The notes beneath the pieces are model-generated. The model saw nothing but the letters and a program-made list of their open reading frames with translations, searched no databases and was not told where the DNA came from. Made by a program: the position numbers and the translations under genes. From Wolfiporia cocos (lineage: Eukaryota > Basidiomycota > Agaricomycetes > Polyporales > Phaeolaceae), in NCBI GenBank assembly GCA_029448655.1, contig JACCLO010000009.1, positions 2,914,001 through 2,978,000 on the forward strand: a stretch of 64,000 nucleotides of DNA, in the 5' to 3' direction. Positions 1-10,858 of the stretch are shown here, in pieces (the first letter of the stretch is position 1; the number at the start of each line of letters is the position of its first letter).

Positions 1-600
1 ATTTGTTCCTCCAATATACTTTCGCCGAGGACGCAACATACCAGGTACTACGTACAGGGTGAGCTATCGGGTTGTATCGCGTCAAGGTGCAGCTCCTACA
101 AGGCCTAGCAGGAATAATAGCCAGTGGGGTACTGGAGGGAAAGTCTGAAGAAGAGAAGACCGACATTGTGCGCCATTACGAGCTGGTCTACTTTAATAGG
201 TCAGTAGGCTACACGAGCCCCACTCTAGAGTGCATGTTGGCCTTACAGGTCATAAAGGAAATACGGGTACTCCATCTCCCTATGTTCGTGCTCGACAGTG
301 TACCTCGGCACAAGAGCTATCTGCAGAGGAATCACTCCATCCCTCTCATCTATTCCGCCAGCACCGCCAGAAGAGCCGCGCACGTTGACTTTCGCAGAAC
401 TCAAGGTACTCATTGAACAGGGGAAGACTGACCAGATCCCTAACAACAGGATCATTCCTAACATGGATGAAAGTGACCTCCACCTACTCTGCCGAACATT
501 ACACTGCAAATGCCTGATAGTCGTAGGTGCATGTCTCGAAGTCGCAGCGGAAGCCAGTGCGAAACAAGTAGAGATATCGAAGAATCCTCAATCCACCTAG
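1..600 (+). CDS. 3' part of a host gene with a KPWE/PEX39-like motif (5' end outside window)
   Basis: The open frame starts before the window. An exon ends at 44 (..AEDATYQ). A 48-bp GT-AG intron (45-92) joins it in frame to an exon reading LLQGLAGIIASG then VLEGKSEEEKTDIVRHYE, ending near 200. One or two more short introns probably lie between 200 and about 330. The next frame reads IPPAPPEEPRTLTFAEL, LIEQGKTDQIPNNRIIP. The pattern F-A-E-L-x(3)-I-x(2)-G-x(5)-IP-x(4)-IP resembles the conserved block of fungal proteins with a C-terminal KPWE motif, linked to peroxisomal import (PEX39/PEX14-like); this is recall, not a search. No KPWE is visible downstream; the frame diverges after IIPN (about 466) and stops at 598-600, so the 3' end may be mis-spliced here or eroded. 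Exon b/c boundaries are uncertain. Confidence 0.45.
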
Positions 601-2218
601 GGCATACGTTCCTTCAGCCATTTTGAATATGCTTGAGTGTTTACGCGGAAATATGTAAATACACAGCGTTTGGTGAAAGTGTCAGAAATATGAAGCTCGC
701 GCGACGCGCTTGGGCGTCGATGTCTGTGGCGCGACCGCGTGCCATCCCGGTTATGTGATTTCTCTACTTTCCTTACTAGTGTTATCCGCCACCTTTACGT
801 GTTATGCTGAGTACTTAGGTCCCCTTGATTGGTACTCGTCGTCTCGCTCTTCGTCAGCCTTAAGGTAGCTTACGGTTACAGGCTCTCGTCAGACGAGAGC
901 CCTAGAAGCTTTGTTCTGCTCTACAGTATATAAGGAGGCCCGAAATCCTGTACTAGACAAGCGTTACTGGAACATCAGCCTTATAACCTGTGACTTCCGC
1001 GTGACGAACCTTGTGCCGTCACTAGTCACTCCTGTGCCTGCGAACGTCACAATATCAATAACGCGTGCGCGTTACATAATGGTCGATCGCTATCGCCGCT
1101 AGCTAGTGACTGGTGTTTCTCCAATTATGAATGTCCACAACCCAGTTCGGACGCCATGCGCAATCATATGGACCGGAAAATAGTCAAACACTGCCTCAGG
1201 GCTTAGGTCTTATCGATGCGCGATCAAGTTGACGGTCAATCTATTAACTAAACCGACTTTCGCTACGGCAGTATTACTTTCAAAAATCATCTGATAGCAT
1301 CCAACAAGTGGATGAAATGTGCTGTGAATGAACGCTCAAGGGTAAGTCCTTTCATCGTGTCCGCGCCTTTCCTTGCTAGATCTAGAGAAGTTCATTCTTG
1401 TCGAATCCCGCGTATGGTTCCGATCCGCTGATAGTAAGCCTTCTGCTCCGCTGTTCGCGTCGCCACTTGTTAGGAGCGGACGGTGCTGTGTGTATTGGCT
1501 GCACGTTAGCAGTTGGAACATACCGCCTGTCTAAATCCTACTTCTTGCTTCTTTTCACAGTTGATTGCTATGCCGCAGCAGGTACGACTACTATGCGGTA
1601 AGATTGAGGAACTGTCAACGCTCTCACTAGTCATCAAGCGAGCATTGGTAGTAAGTCCTGGCCTCCGCGTAATCGCATTGCGCTCAAGTCATCTCAAGGA
1701 TAAACTCCAAGGATCCCATATTATCAAGGGTGATATGTCAGGGTACCACCAATCCAAGCAATGCGGGAACATGCTGTTCGTGGAAGAATGTGCTCAAAGT
1801 TGTACTGCGGAGAAATACGAGCGCAGACTGCCTCAACTTACTGATCTACGTCCACTTTGCCTCCGCCCGAGACTGCTTATATTACTACCCCAAAAAACGA
1901 TCTGAGTTCAAGGGACCTCCTTCACGCAGCAGGCGACGAGTTGGAAGACCTTGTGTACGGGACTCGCACTCAACTAGCATAAAGAATGCGATACTGAGCG
2001 ACGTAAGTCTCAAAGATGTTGCTCGAACCTCTACAACATCATCGCGCACAAGAATGGATCATAGTATAATTGCCAACTCAACAAACCCCATCATGATTTG
2101 TCGATAGCTCTTTGAGCAATGATAAAAAATATGCACAAATGCAGCTATATATATTACACTAGATACGCCTCTATGTTCTCAAGACGAGTCATGCTCAGTT
2201 ACGCACAGCCTACGCCAA
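601..2218. other. Region without a recognised gene
   Basis: Several short plus-strand frames occur (for example 1513-1905 and 1730-2107) with possible splice signals such as the ttttcacag at 1553-1561. None gives a recognisable protein or a consistent exon chain. It may hold an eroded or fast-evolving gene. No repeat shared with the rest of the window was noticed. Confidence 0.3.
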
Positions 2219-3232
2219 TTACAATCCATCGGACCATGACCCGTATTGATCGACCTCCGCCTGGAATTCAGCTAGTGATTGCTTCGCGAGCGAGACGCTG
2301 TCTTTTCCGAGTGGGAAGCGCAGCGGCGGCTTGGGGAGTCCGGCCAACTTATATATCACCTCTGTTGCCTTCACCGTGTCGCCCGCCAGCAGCTCCTTTG
2401 GTATGATTTTCTGGCGGAAGAGCGAGACGCGCGATGTGGGCGATGCATACGCTAGGTGTGGCTCGGGACGTGTCGCTACGTCGAGTATGTTTGATTGGAA
2501 ACCTCCAGGTTCGATGATTGTAAGCTGGAATTGCAGATGGTCAGATAACTATAGATGCTAGTGAATGACTGGAACATGCCCTGATATTCCATTCAGGTTC
2601 AATCTCTGCAGCTATACTTGTACTGAGGCCTTCCAGAGCTAAAGCAGATGGACTGGTTTCACCGGCATCTTCTGACTGCACATGCGTGAATAGTACCTAG
2701 TTTTGTCGCTGTATAGTAGCCAAATAAAGGAAAGTTGCCGAAGCAAGCCATGGCGGTGTTCTGTAGGATGATACCTCCGGATGGCTTATTCTCATCTCGG
2801 AGAAACCTGACAGCCTCCCGAGAGATGTTGGACGCCCCCCAGAAGTTTACCTCGAAGAGTGCACGCGCGGCCTCTTCGGGTGTACCTTCCGTCTCACCAA
2901 AGAGTGCCGCACCAGCATTGTTAAACACGACGTCGATGCGGCCAAATGTGTGCTTGGCCTGTTTAAATGCGGCAACGATCTGGTCTTGCTGAGTCACGTC
3001 CAGTTGCACCAGTAGTAGGCGATCGGAGGGATATTTAGCAGCCAAATTTGAGAGAGCGGTAGGCGTCCTGAGCGTGGCGACTACGATGTCACCTTTGCGC
3101 AGAACAGTCTCTGTCATTGCTCTTCCAAAACCGGAGGACGAGCCTGTGACTGTTCACTGTGCCTTAGTTTCTTGAAGAGGGTCAATGCTACGTGTGGCGC
3201 TACTTACTGAACCAGACCTTCGATAATACCAT
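2219..3232 (-). CDS. Short-chain dehydrogenase/reductase, 280 aa, four exons
   Basis: A probable NAD(P)-dependent classical SDR oxidoreductase. Reading the minus strand, four exons join in frame: 3208-3232, 2697-3149, 2580-2638, 2219-2524 (843 nt including TAA). The start ATG at 3230-3232 gives MVLSKVWFITG, and the split codon completes the Rossmann motif TGSSSGFG. Further landmarks are LDVT after beta-strand 3, NNAG, and the active-site YTATK. The catalytic Ser position reads QNTAMACFG, where relatives usually have a Ser, so activity may be altered. The tail has LTIIEPGGFQSNI, typical of the SDR family that includes fungal 'retinol dehydrogenase-like' proteins. Introns are 58, 58 and 55 bp. 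The third uses a GC donor (gcatgt at 2574-2579) and an AG acceptor, unless the donor is mutated. Substrate cannot be told from sequence. Confidence 0.85.
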
Positions 3233-3376
3233 TCTGCAGTCTGTGTGGAATAATATGCCCGGTGTCAAACAGTTATATCTGCGTGCGGAGATGTCGCTAC
3301 AGTGGCATGCGGGGACATCGGCTTTTTATATATAGTTATCATCTCCATGAGCTGTAGCATATGAAATTACCGGCTC

Positions 3377-3990
3377 TAGTGATGTGCCAGGCCCGGCTTT
3401 GGGCCATAGGCCGGGCCGGGCCAAGCCCTACTTGGGCCGGGCCAGGCCGGGCCCTACACCACGGCTTGTGTCTCAAGCCGGGCCGGGCCAAGCCGTGAGC
3501 CCCGGGCCTGAAAGCTCTAACGGATAAAATGTCTAGTAACTATGATATATAGTAGCGGTATGCCATATTCCAATGTAGTATGTCTATATTCTTAAATCCT
3601 AGCAAGAGGATAGTCCCATGGATTGAATTCTTGGTGCTGAAGCCTGTCGCTCACTTTTGGGCGCCTATACGATGCCCCATTTGGAATGCGCGCCACAGAG
3701 CACCGTGCCGGTGAAATGATGATTTCACACTATAATTCACTAATTATTGAGGATACTGGAGCTTGGCTTTGTCAGAAGATAGTTGGAAAAGGTACGTTAT
3801 GAGTTTGTGTGGCTACAGTGATAATCATCCTCACAGTGCCAGGCCCCGGGCAAGCCCCAGGCCGGACCGGGCCAAGCCGTGGGCCGTCAATGGGGGCCCG
3901 GCCTGAGGTTTTGAAAATGAAAAGCCAAGGCCGTCCAAAGCCGGGCCAAAGCCGGGGCTTTTGAGCCGGGCCGGGCCTGGCACATCACTA
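3377..3990. mobile_element. GC-rich palindromic MITE, copy 1
   Basis: Ends are perfect inverted repeats: TAGTGATGTGCCAGGCCCGG at the left and its complement ending CATCACTA at the right. A second copy lies at 43292-43931 with the same ends but different flanks. The outermost TA is best read as a TA target duplication, which would fit a Tc1/mariner-type element, giving TIRs that begin GTGATGTGCC. Subterminal blocks are runs of GGCCCGG/CCGGGCC variants; the centre is unremarkable AT-balanced DNA. Non-coding: the long Gly/Pro/Arg/Ala reading frames are by-products of the repeats. Confidence 0.8.
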
Positions 3991-5133
3991 GCACTGCAGA
4001 GTCGGCCTGAAACACTTTGAAACTAGAGTATTTGTCATAGGTACTGGAAGTTGCATACTCTAGGGAGCGAACCTTAGCCTTACAAAACAGAGTTCACACC
4101 AGTTTGGCTCATCTGACATGGTGCAATGATGTCCTCGAGGATTTTATATGAAGTCCCTAGCGCTCCGTTGCTATAATCAAAGTCCATCAGAAGTTGCCAG
4201 TGCTAAAATGAATTGTGAATGGGTCGAGGTGCAGAGAAAGTGGTCTCGTACCGTCAGACGTGTATGACTCGCACCCTACCACCTCAGTCTATACCACGTC
4301 TGGGGTCCATCCCCTTTGACGCCCAATCATCATGGTTCAAATCAGCTTCGTGAAGCTACCAAATGCCAGATCCTTGATGTAGCTGTCTGATTCCCCAGAC
4401 AGCTCAATGATACTCCTTTGCCTCGCTGAGGACTATGAGCATGAGGGCGTTGTGTCTCTTGATTCCTTTTATATGGTAATTCAAACTTGACAGAACTAGA
4501 TGTTGCTCTACCACCCCCATCAATACAGTTCTGAGATTCAGCACATATGTGTATCACCCATCCCGGATGGCGTAGGCAACATAGTTTAGCCAAGTTCTAC
4601 GGACTTCCTAGCACGGCAGGACCCAGTTGAGGGCGCTGGAGTAACGGTACTAGGTAAGGTAGCGGGGAGTAGAAATTTAAAATGGGACGGGTAGTCCAGC
4701 GGCTGCGCGTTACCTGCGCGTTACCTGCGCGTTGCATTTGACCTACTAATACAATTAGCGTTTGAGGGCTTAGCGCTTAGTCGTCAGCGAGTCGGATCAA
4801 TTTTGACGGTTACTAGCGGTTTCACTTGGCTCATACTAGTACTATCGCTGGATCCCTTTGCATATTCTGAAAGCATGCGAATCAGTAAGGAACGCATGCC
4901 CCGAACTTCTAATTTGTAGCCTAGAACCATATTTGTAAGATTTGAACAGGAGGATGCAGATGGAGTAAGCGTTGTTGAAACCGAGGGGTACTGATAAGTA
5001 CTGCACAAGTACCGATAAGAGTTCCGTAACAATCAGTCACACTATGCCGAGTGTGCCGCCATCTGCCGGCTTATCGCCAGCCAGCAAATATTTAGCAGCA
5101 CAACGATGCACAAGTACATTCAAAATTTCTACT
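3991..5133. other. Intergenic stretch without recognised features
   Basis: Short frames at 4342-4593 and 4784-5032 (minus) have no recognisable content. A small GCGTTACCTGC triplication is seen at 4700-4735. No gene called. Confidence 0.3.
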
Positions 5134-5320
5134 TTCAGTCATTTATCTTAATCTGCCAACTGCCCTTCGCTTAAGAAATGGTAGTTGCGAGCTAGGTTTG
5201 CACATAAATTAATCTACTGTAACAATAAAATGGTAACTCTAGTATTTGAACCAGAGACCTCTACCAAAGGTGAGGATTGTTGTATTGCACATGCAATAAC
5301 CAACCGAGCCATAGTGGCAA
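5134..5320 (-). repeat. tRNA-derived SINE, copy 1 (minus)
   Basis: On the minus strand the head near 5320 reads ATGGCTCGGTTGGTTA (A-box-like). About 60 nt on is a B-box-like GGTTCAAATAC (5242-5252), then a TTTTATTGTT segment and a unique tail ending ..AAATGACTGAA at about 5134. The same tail follows the tRNA-like head of the plus-strand copy at 5600-5799. A Pol III promoter-like head joined to a shared non-tRNA tail is the hallmark of SINEs; the element is non-coding. Confidence 0.6.
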
Positions 5321-5599
5321 TGGTTAACTTTGAGCCATAACAATATATATACAGCAAACTTAACACATAATTTTTGCAAATCATCAAGGCAGCTAACTGC
5401 TGCAGCAAGCATAAAGAAACTAATGATAGTGGGAGCTTGATTTAGCATGCTTGACCTGGAGCAGCTCATAATGGGAAAGCTGAATACACTGGAACCACAG
5501 GTCTTTCAAGGCAGATTCAATTTTATTTGCATTATAGCAGATGTTAAACTGCAAAAATGAAGTTCACCAAGTATTCTATATATTGCTTGAAGTGTGTGA

Positions 5600-5799
5600 T
5601 TTCTAGTTGGCTAATGCATGCTGTGATGCTCTTATTGTTGCCTGTGGTAAGGTCTTTGGTTCAAATCCTTGACTTACCATTTTATTGTTGCAGTAAATTA
5701 ATCTGGCACAGTTAGCAGATTAATCTGCATGCAAACCTAGCTTGCAACTGCCATTTCTTAAGTGAAGGGCAGTTGACAGATTAAGATAAATGACTGAAG
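5600..5799 (+). repeat. tRNA-derived SINE, copy 2 (plus)
   Basis: The head TTCTAGTTGGCTAATGCATG (5601-5620) resembles a tRNA A box. GGTTCAAATCC at 5658-5668 matches the B-box consensus. It then shares TTTTATTGTTGCAG, TTAATCTG, GCAAACCTAGCTTGCAACTG and the ..GATAAATGACTGAA end with copy 1. The two copies face each other and form inverted arms of about 150-190 bp. Confidence 0.6.
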
Positions 5800-5890
5800 T
5801 CCCTCCAAAACTGCATGTATGTCATATTGAGAAGGCTAAGAAGAGTTTGCAGACTATGCCAGTACAAAACTGCACATGGCGATAGTCTGA

Positions 5891-6448
5891 TGTTACGGAT
5901 TGAATATCTGTTCAGCTAAGATAACTGGACAAGTTACTTAGCAGATCAAGTAGTGCGCTACTTGAAGTCTCCAGGGTTGGTACTGGAGAGTCTGAGCCTC
6001 AATATACAAGTTGGAGCTTAGTTTCCTAAGTTTGAGAATGAGTATAAGATCCTTGTAAAATCAACAAGGTCAAGCTGAAGAGCTTGGTCAGTATTTACGT
6101 CAGGCTATATACTGCTAACTATGGATTGGGGTCATAGTGTCCTTGGTACTGCTGCTATTAAGTCCATTGGGCTAGTATGTTACTGGGACAAATATGAAGT
6201 GTCATGGCTGAGTGCAACAACAGCTGAAACACAAGAATCAGTGTGGTTGGACACGGGATATCAACTAGAATGTGATATGACTGGGATGCACAGGAATAGG
6301 GTGTTAGACATGAAATGGGGGTCTCTGGTTGAGCAGGGATCCCTAGAATAAAGTGTGCAGCAGAGCAGTTGAATGCTAAGTCTTGTTGTACAGTGGGGTG
6401 TCAGAGAAAATCAATATACCATGCACAGACTGTGTTACAGTTGTAACA
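5891..6448 (-). repeat. Solo LTR, family B
   Basis: Starts TGTTACGGATTGAATATC like the B copies at 28805 and 51360 and runs through the B landmarks (AAGATCC, the paired GCTGAAGAGCTTGG region, a TATA box read on the minus strand near 6105). The right end is blurred (TGTGTTACA or TTGTAACA, 6439-6448). No clear target duplication. The 76-aa frame at 6121-6351 lies wholly inside the LTR. Confidence 0.6.
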
Positions 6449-6631
6449 CAGGACAGAAACCGTGAAATATGACACAGATGCACTCATCTGTATGACCGGC
6501 CCTGCCAGGGACCCTACAACCCAACGTGTCAGCGGTGAACAAGGGCCTAATGGCAGAGGTTCACTATGCCTCCCCAGACCAGTGTCAATGTAGTGAGGCA
6601 AGCGGCAGAGCCCAAGAGCACAATGACACAG

Positions 6632-7209
6632 TGACACAGACTTACTAGCCTGTGTGACCGGCCTACAAGGACGGGGGACCCATAACACTCACAGCATACG
6701 AGCACGCCCAGCAGCGGTGAACATCGAGCATAAACCGCTGGCCCTAGAATAGTGGCTACCTCTAAGTCGGCATGACCAGACTAGCACGACGAGAGAGAGA
6801 GAGGGCCGGTGCTGTCACATGCCAGCGTTGCACAAGATAGAAGAAAGGGGGGCAAGCCCCATTGTCGAGAATCTTAGGAATGAGGATGTAAGTCCTCATT
6901 CTGTCATACTTATACATGAGTAGCTGGCCAGTAATGGCTGCCCTAAAGTATGGGCCTGTGTGCCGTAACTAAGAGAGCACATGACTATGTAACTACTGAA
7001 TGTAACATGTAACAGGTGTGACCATATTGTGAGTACCTGAGGCACGTGCTACCCTACAGCGCTAATCTAATAGGTCAGGTGGTCTAGTAAGAGATACAAG
7101 GAGCGACGAGGAGGAATGTAGTGAGTAAGGAGTTAGCCCCGCACCTAGGGGCGCCTTTGCAACACAAACGAGGGACATTGGAGAACCCCCCACTGGGATT
7201 TCTGTGACA
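6632..7209 (-). repeat. Solo LTR, family A, TSD CACAG
   Basis: TGACACAGAC..TTCTGTGACA, 578 bp, flanked exactly by CACAG at 6627-6631 and 7210-7214. The TATA box (TATAAG, minus strand, near 6910) and the downstream palindrome plus GATTCTCGACAATG show the sense strand is minus. Confidence 0.85.
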
Positions 7210-7309
7210 CACAGGGAAGTAGTGCAAAAGAAGGCTGAAGCCCCATTGTTGAGAAACTTAGAGATGAAGTATAAGACCTCATCTCATCATACTTATATAC
7301 ATGAGGTAG

Positions 7310-7857
7310 TGTTACGATTTTACCAGGTGCACCCGAATAGTCTCTTTGACGCGTCACTGTGTATGAGGACTTAGCATTCAACCGCTGTACCCAGCGCTCT
7401 ATTTCTAGGGGCCTCCACTCAACCGTAGGCCCTGTTTCATGTATAACAACCCTATGCCCATTCTCTGTGTCCGCATCGCATTCTAGCTGATATTCTGTGT
7501 CTAACCACAGTAGTTCTCCGTTTCATCCCTTGTTGCGCTCAACCGTGACACTTCTCCTTTATTACTTATATCATTAGCCCGACGGACTTAATAGTAGCAG
7601 TACCAAGGACACTATGACCTCGATTAACAGACCATAGTATATAACCTGATGTAAATACCGGTCGAGTTCCTCAGCTCGACCTTGTTGAATTACAAGTACA
7701 AGGATCTTATACTCGTTCTCAAAGGCTTGAGCAATTAAGCCTGCAGCTTGTATATTGATGCTCTGACTCTGAGGAGTCTGACGAGTAGTGCGCTGCTCGA
7801 TACACTGAGTAACTCAACTTAGTTATTTTGTGTTGAACGGATATTCGATCTGTAACA
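7310..7857 (+). repeat. Solo LTR, family B, TSD GGTAG
   Basis: TGTTACGATT..GATCTGTAACA, 548 bp, flanked by GGTAG at 7305-7309 and 7858-7862. Sense plus: TATATAAC near 7639, then the inverted pair GTCGAG/CTCGAC (7661-7666/7675-7680). Inserted in the A LTR at 6470-8697. Confidence 0.85.
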
Positions 7858-8130
7858 GGTAGTACTGAAACGTCTAGCCCTAAAGTACTGGCCTGTGCGC
7901 AGTAACTAAGAGGTCATATGACAAGTAACTACCTGTAACGTAACATGTACATACTGTGACTGTGATGTGAGTACATAGAGACATACACTACCCTACAGCG
8001 CTAATCTAAGAGTCAGGTGCCTGGTAAGATATCTAGGGAGTGGACAAGGAGGAAAGCTGTTAGAGAGACATGCTGTGCACTCAGCGGCACCCCTACAACC
8101 CAGTGAGGGATGCCAGAGAACCCCCTATGG

Positions 8131-8678
8131 TGTCACAGACTTTCTCTATGCAGGTCTGGACTCCCTCGCTATAGGACGCACGCGCGGCGCTAGGCGTACG
8201 CCGCGTCTCTGCGCTGTAGCCACCGCCGGCGTCTCCCAGTTATTGCAGGTCACCTGGTCGCCTGGTTAGCGCTGTAGGGTAGCGCGCGCCTCAGGTACAG
8301 TCACTAATGGTCACATTGTTACATGTCTCGTTACCTAGCACATGACCCAGTAGATAGCGGTGCACAGACCACGTCTTTAGGGCAGTCTCGGTAGTAGATA
8401 CAAGCATGTATATAATACGACGAGATGTGGGCTTACACCCCATCTCTTAGATTCTCGACAATGGTGTAATAACCCTTACTCGCTTAACGCTGTGTGATCT
8501 ACTGGCCCGGGGCCCATATCTCGTCTGACTTGACTGTGAGCTGCCGCCGCTATCTCGACGTAAGACATGCGTGCATGAGCCTCTGCGTTCAGCGCTGGCG
8601 CGGTGCCTTGTAGCCTCGTTGCAGGCCTGTATGGATCCCCCTGAGCCCAGGGGTCGCACAGACAGTGAGTCTGTGTCA
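8131..8678 (+). repeat. Solo LTR, family A, TSD TATGG
   Basis: TGTCACAGAC..TCTGTGTCA, 548 bp, flanked by TATGG at 8126-8130 and 8679-8683. Sense plus: TATATAATAC at 8409, palindrome 8422-8431/8437-8446, then AGATTCTCGACAATGG. The only long frames here are inside this LTR. Confidence 0.85.
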
Positions 8679-8697
8679 TATGGGATATTCTGTGACA

Positions 8698-9175
8698 AGA
8701 TAGCTGTCACCCAATTGGGCAATGGAGGATGTGCATATATACCTGGAACCATAATGTTGCTTGACCATGACATTATGCCCTTTTAGCAAAGGGGGCTAAA
8801 TGCCCTGCATTGCACATGACTGGTTCCCACATCCAAACATAACAGACCATAACATCTGAGGATAAAACAGAGTGGATGTTGCAAACAAAAATAGTAATTG
8901 GGCTTGGTATGTGCTTGGTTTGAGTTCCAAACAATGAGTAGTGCAGCCTCTTGCTTATATCTATAAGTTGTCATTCATGAGCTGTGGCCCTGACACCATA
9001 TATTTACAGGGTCATCAGTTCATTCTTTGATGAGCTGACGAGGACTCATAGTGAGGCCCTAAATCATACAAGCTCACACAGCAATCAGGACCATCTACCA
9101 GAAATGACAGGCATGGAGGAAGCCAGACCCTTGCCATGATCAATAGCAATGTTCTGTCTGTTGATATAGCTCACC
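8698..9175. other. Unassigned sequence between LTRs
   Basis: AT-balanced DNA with no coding signal and no ends of the six LTR families. Confidence 0.3.
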
Positions 9176-9671
9176 TGTCACAAAAGTGCCATATTATGCC
9201 CCCTATTTGCTTTGAACCCCTATACTTACATTCAGAAGTCACCTGATTAGTGGATTTGACGCGTTACCACTAGACCACCCGTTTACAAGGGTCATGTGAC
9301 ATGTATTATGTAAGCATTCTAGAGCCAGACTTAGTGTTTGATTAGGCACGTGTGCACAGGCCACGTCACTTTAGGGTAGCCTTAATAGTAGTGCTCGCTT
9401 GCATGTATATATACCTAGACGTCTGAGGCTTAACCTCAGACTCTTCAAATTGACTCTGGGGCATCCATCCCCCAAACCTTGCCTCATCCCTCTGCTGTGC
9501 ATGCCTGCTTGCTCATCTGGGAGAACCTCGACCTCGCTGTAGCACCTTAGGACTACCCTCAACCTCATTGGTGTTGGGCCCTCTGGTGACTGAAAGGCAC
9601 ATGTAGGGGAGTTAGGATGGGTGGTAGTGGGGTGTTAGGTGGTGTGGGTGTGGGTCACAAAGTTTGTGACA
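9176..9671 (+). repeat. Solo LTR, family C, TSD TCACC
   Basis: TGTCACAAAAGTGCC..AGTTTGTGACA, 496 bp, flanked by TCACC at 9171-9175 and 9672-9676. Sense plus: TATATATACC near 9406, then palindrome GTCTGAGG/CCTCAGAC (9421-9428/9434-9441). Near the 5' end, the antisense strand reads TGGTCTAGTGG and, about 50 nt further, GGTTCAAAGC: tRNA-like A and B boxes. Confidence 0.85.
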
Positions 9672-9676
9672 TCACC

Positions 9677-10793
9677 TTATATACAGAGGGTGGAGTTCAC
9701 TGATAGCATGTGGAGTGAGTTTGTGTCAACTTACCAGAAGTGAGAAGAGTAACCATGTCTGCAATTTCTGTTATGTTGCATTTGTAAGATCTAGAGCTGT
9801 TCAAGAGCTACAAACACATTTCCCTCAGCCACACTATCGTGGCCAAGCAAGTTTGGCTACTTGAGGTTAATTTACACATCTGCATAGAATTGAAACCCCA
9901 CTTGCCATGTGAAGGTGGGCCTGATGTGTTGGGTCCATCAGGAAATTTGCTTTGAGATTTAAAGTGTCACCCACAGTTATAGGGGATTTTAATACCAGGG
10001 AAATCATAAGGGTTGGTTATAGTCTGGTGTCTGAAGTAAAAACTGTGAGAACATTTCTCTTTATCCAGGCTGAAGAAATCAATCATGTTATAATCAACCA
10101 GCCACTTATTACAAGTGCTCTCAGCAATATAGAAAATAGGTATAAAACACTCATAACACAAGGGAGGTACTGCACTCCACAAACAAACACTTTGGCACAT
10201 CTATTCTGTATTGTAGGACTCCAATGATATAGTGAGAAGGTCACTGACCATACATGGTGACAAAAAACAGGTGGAGAACCATGAGCTGTGTGCTGTACAT
10301 AGTGCAACTGTCTGACTGAGCCTGAACCTTACATAAGGGGTAGAGGAACATCTTACCACAACTTAGGACCATGTCACAGGCTGATTTTATTGCCCTAGCC
10401 AATGACTAGCAACGTCGGACAGATTCCCTTATCTTATCTTATGTCAGCACCTGTTCCTTATATAGTAACCCTAGTCACATGCCAAACCCTAACCAGACAC
10501 TTGGTGTAGCCACCATGATCATCCACAATCACTCTGATCATCTGTCATTCCAACATACGATCACCACTGTTTCACTATGTTACCATGGACTCTGTCATTA
10601 CTGGCCACCTAGCATAACATGTACAAATACTAGAATAGCATATATACTGGCTTGTGAGCTGAGTAGTGCCCCAGACTCATCTTGGCCCTTTATGCCTTGA
10701 ACAACCCTGCTAGCAATATGCCTTTGTGTGAGTACTATTGCCCAGGCTCTTGTTTGAAATTGTTGCTTGTGTCAGACAAGTTGCCAGCCAAGG
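9677..10793. other. Unassigned stretch, no gene seen
   Basis: Short overlapping frames at 9952-10307 in several phases have no recognisable content. There are TATA-like motifs and several CACATGC words but no terminal repeats I could pair. Confidence 0.3.
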
Positions 10794-10858
10794 TGTTATG
10801 GTATAATGCAGCTCCATATCCTGTTTTCAATTTACACCCTACACAATAGGACTTAGCA

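Larger units (their letters stand above)
6470..8697 (-). repeat. Family A LTR split by three later solo LTRs
   Basis: Left end TGACACAGATGC at 6470, right end ATTCTGTGACA at 8697. Removing the insertions at 6632-7209, 7310-7857 and 8131-8678 with their 5-bp duplications leaves about 539 bp of one A LTR in correct order. Flanks AAATA and AGATA match at 4 of 5 bases, consistent with an aged target duplication. Confidence 0.7.

Noticed and set aside
6121..6351. 76-aa open frame beginning MDWGHS
   Set aside because: Lies entirely within a B-family LTR and is not conserved in frame in other B copies.
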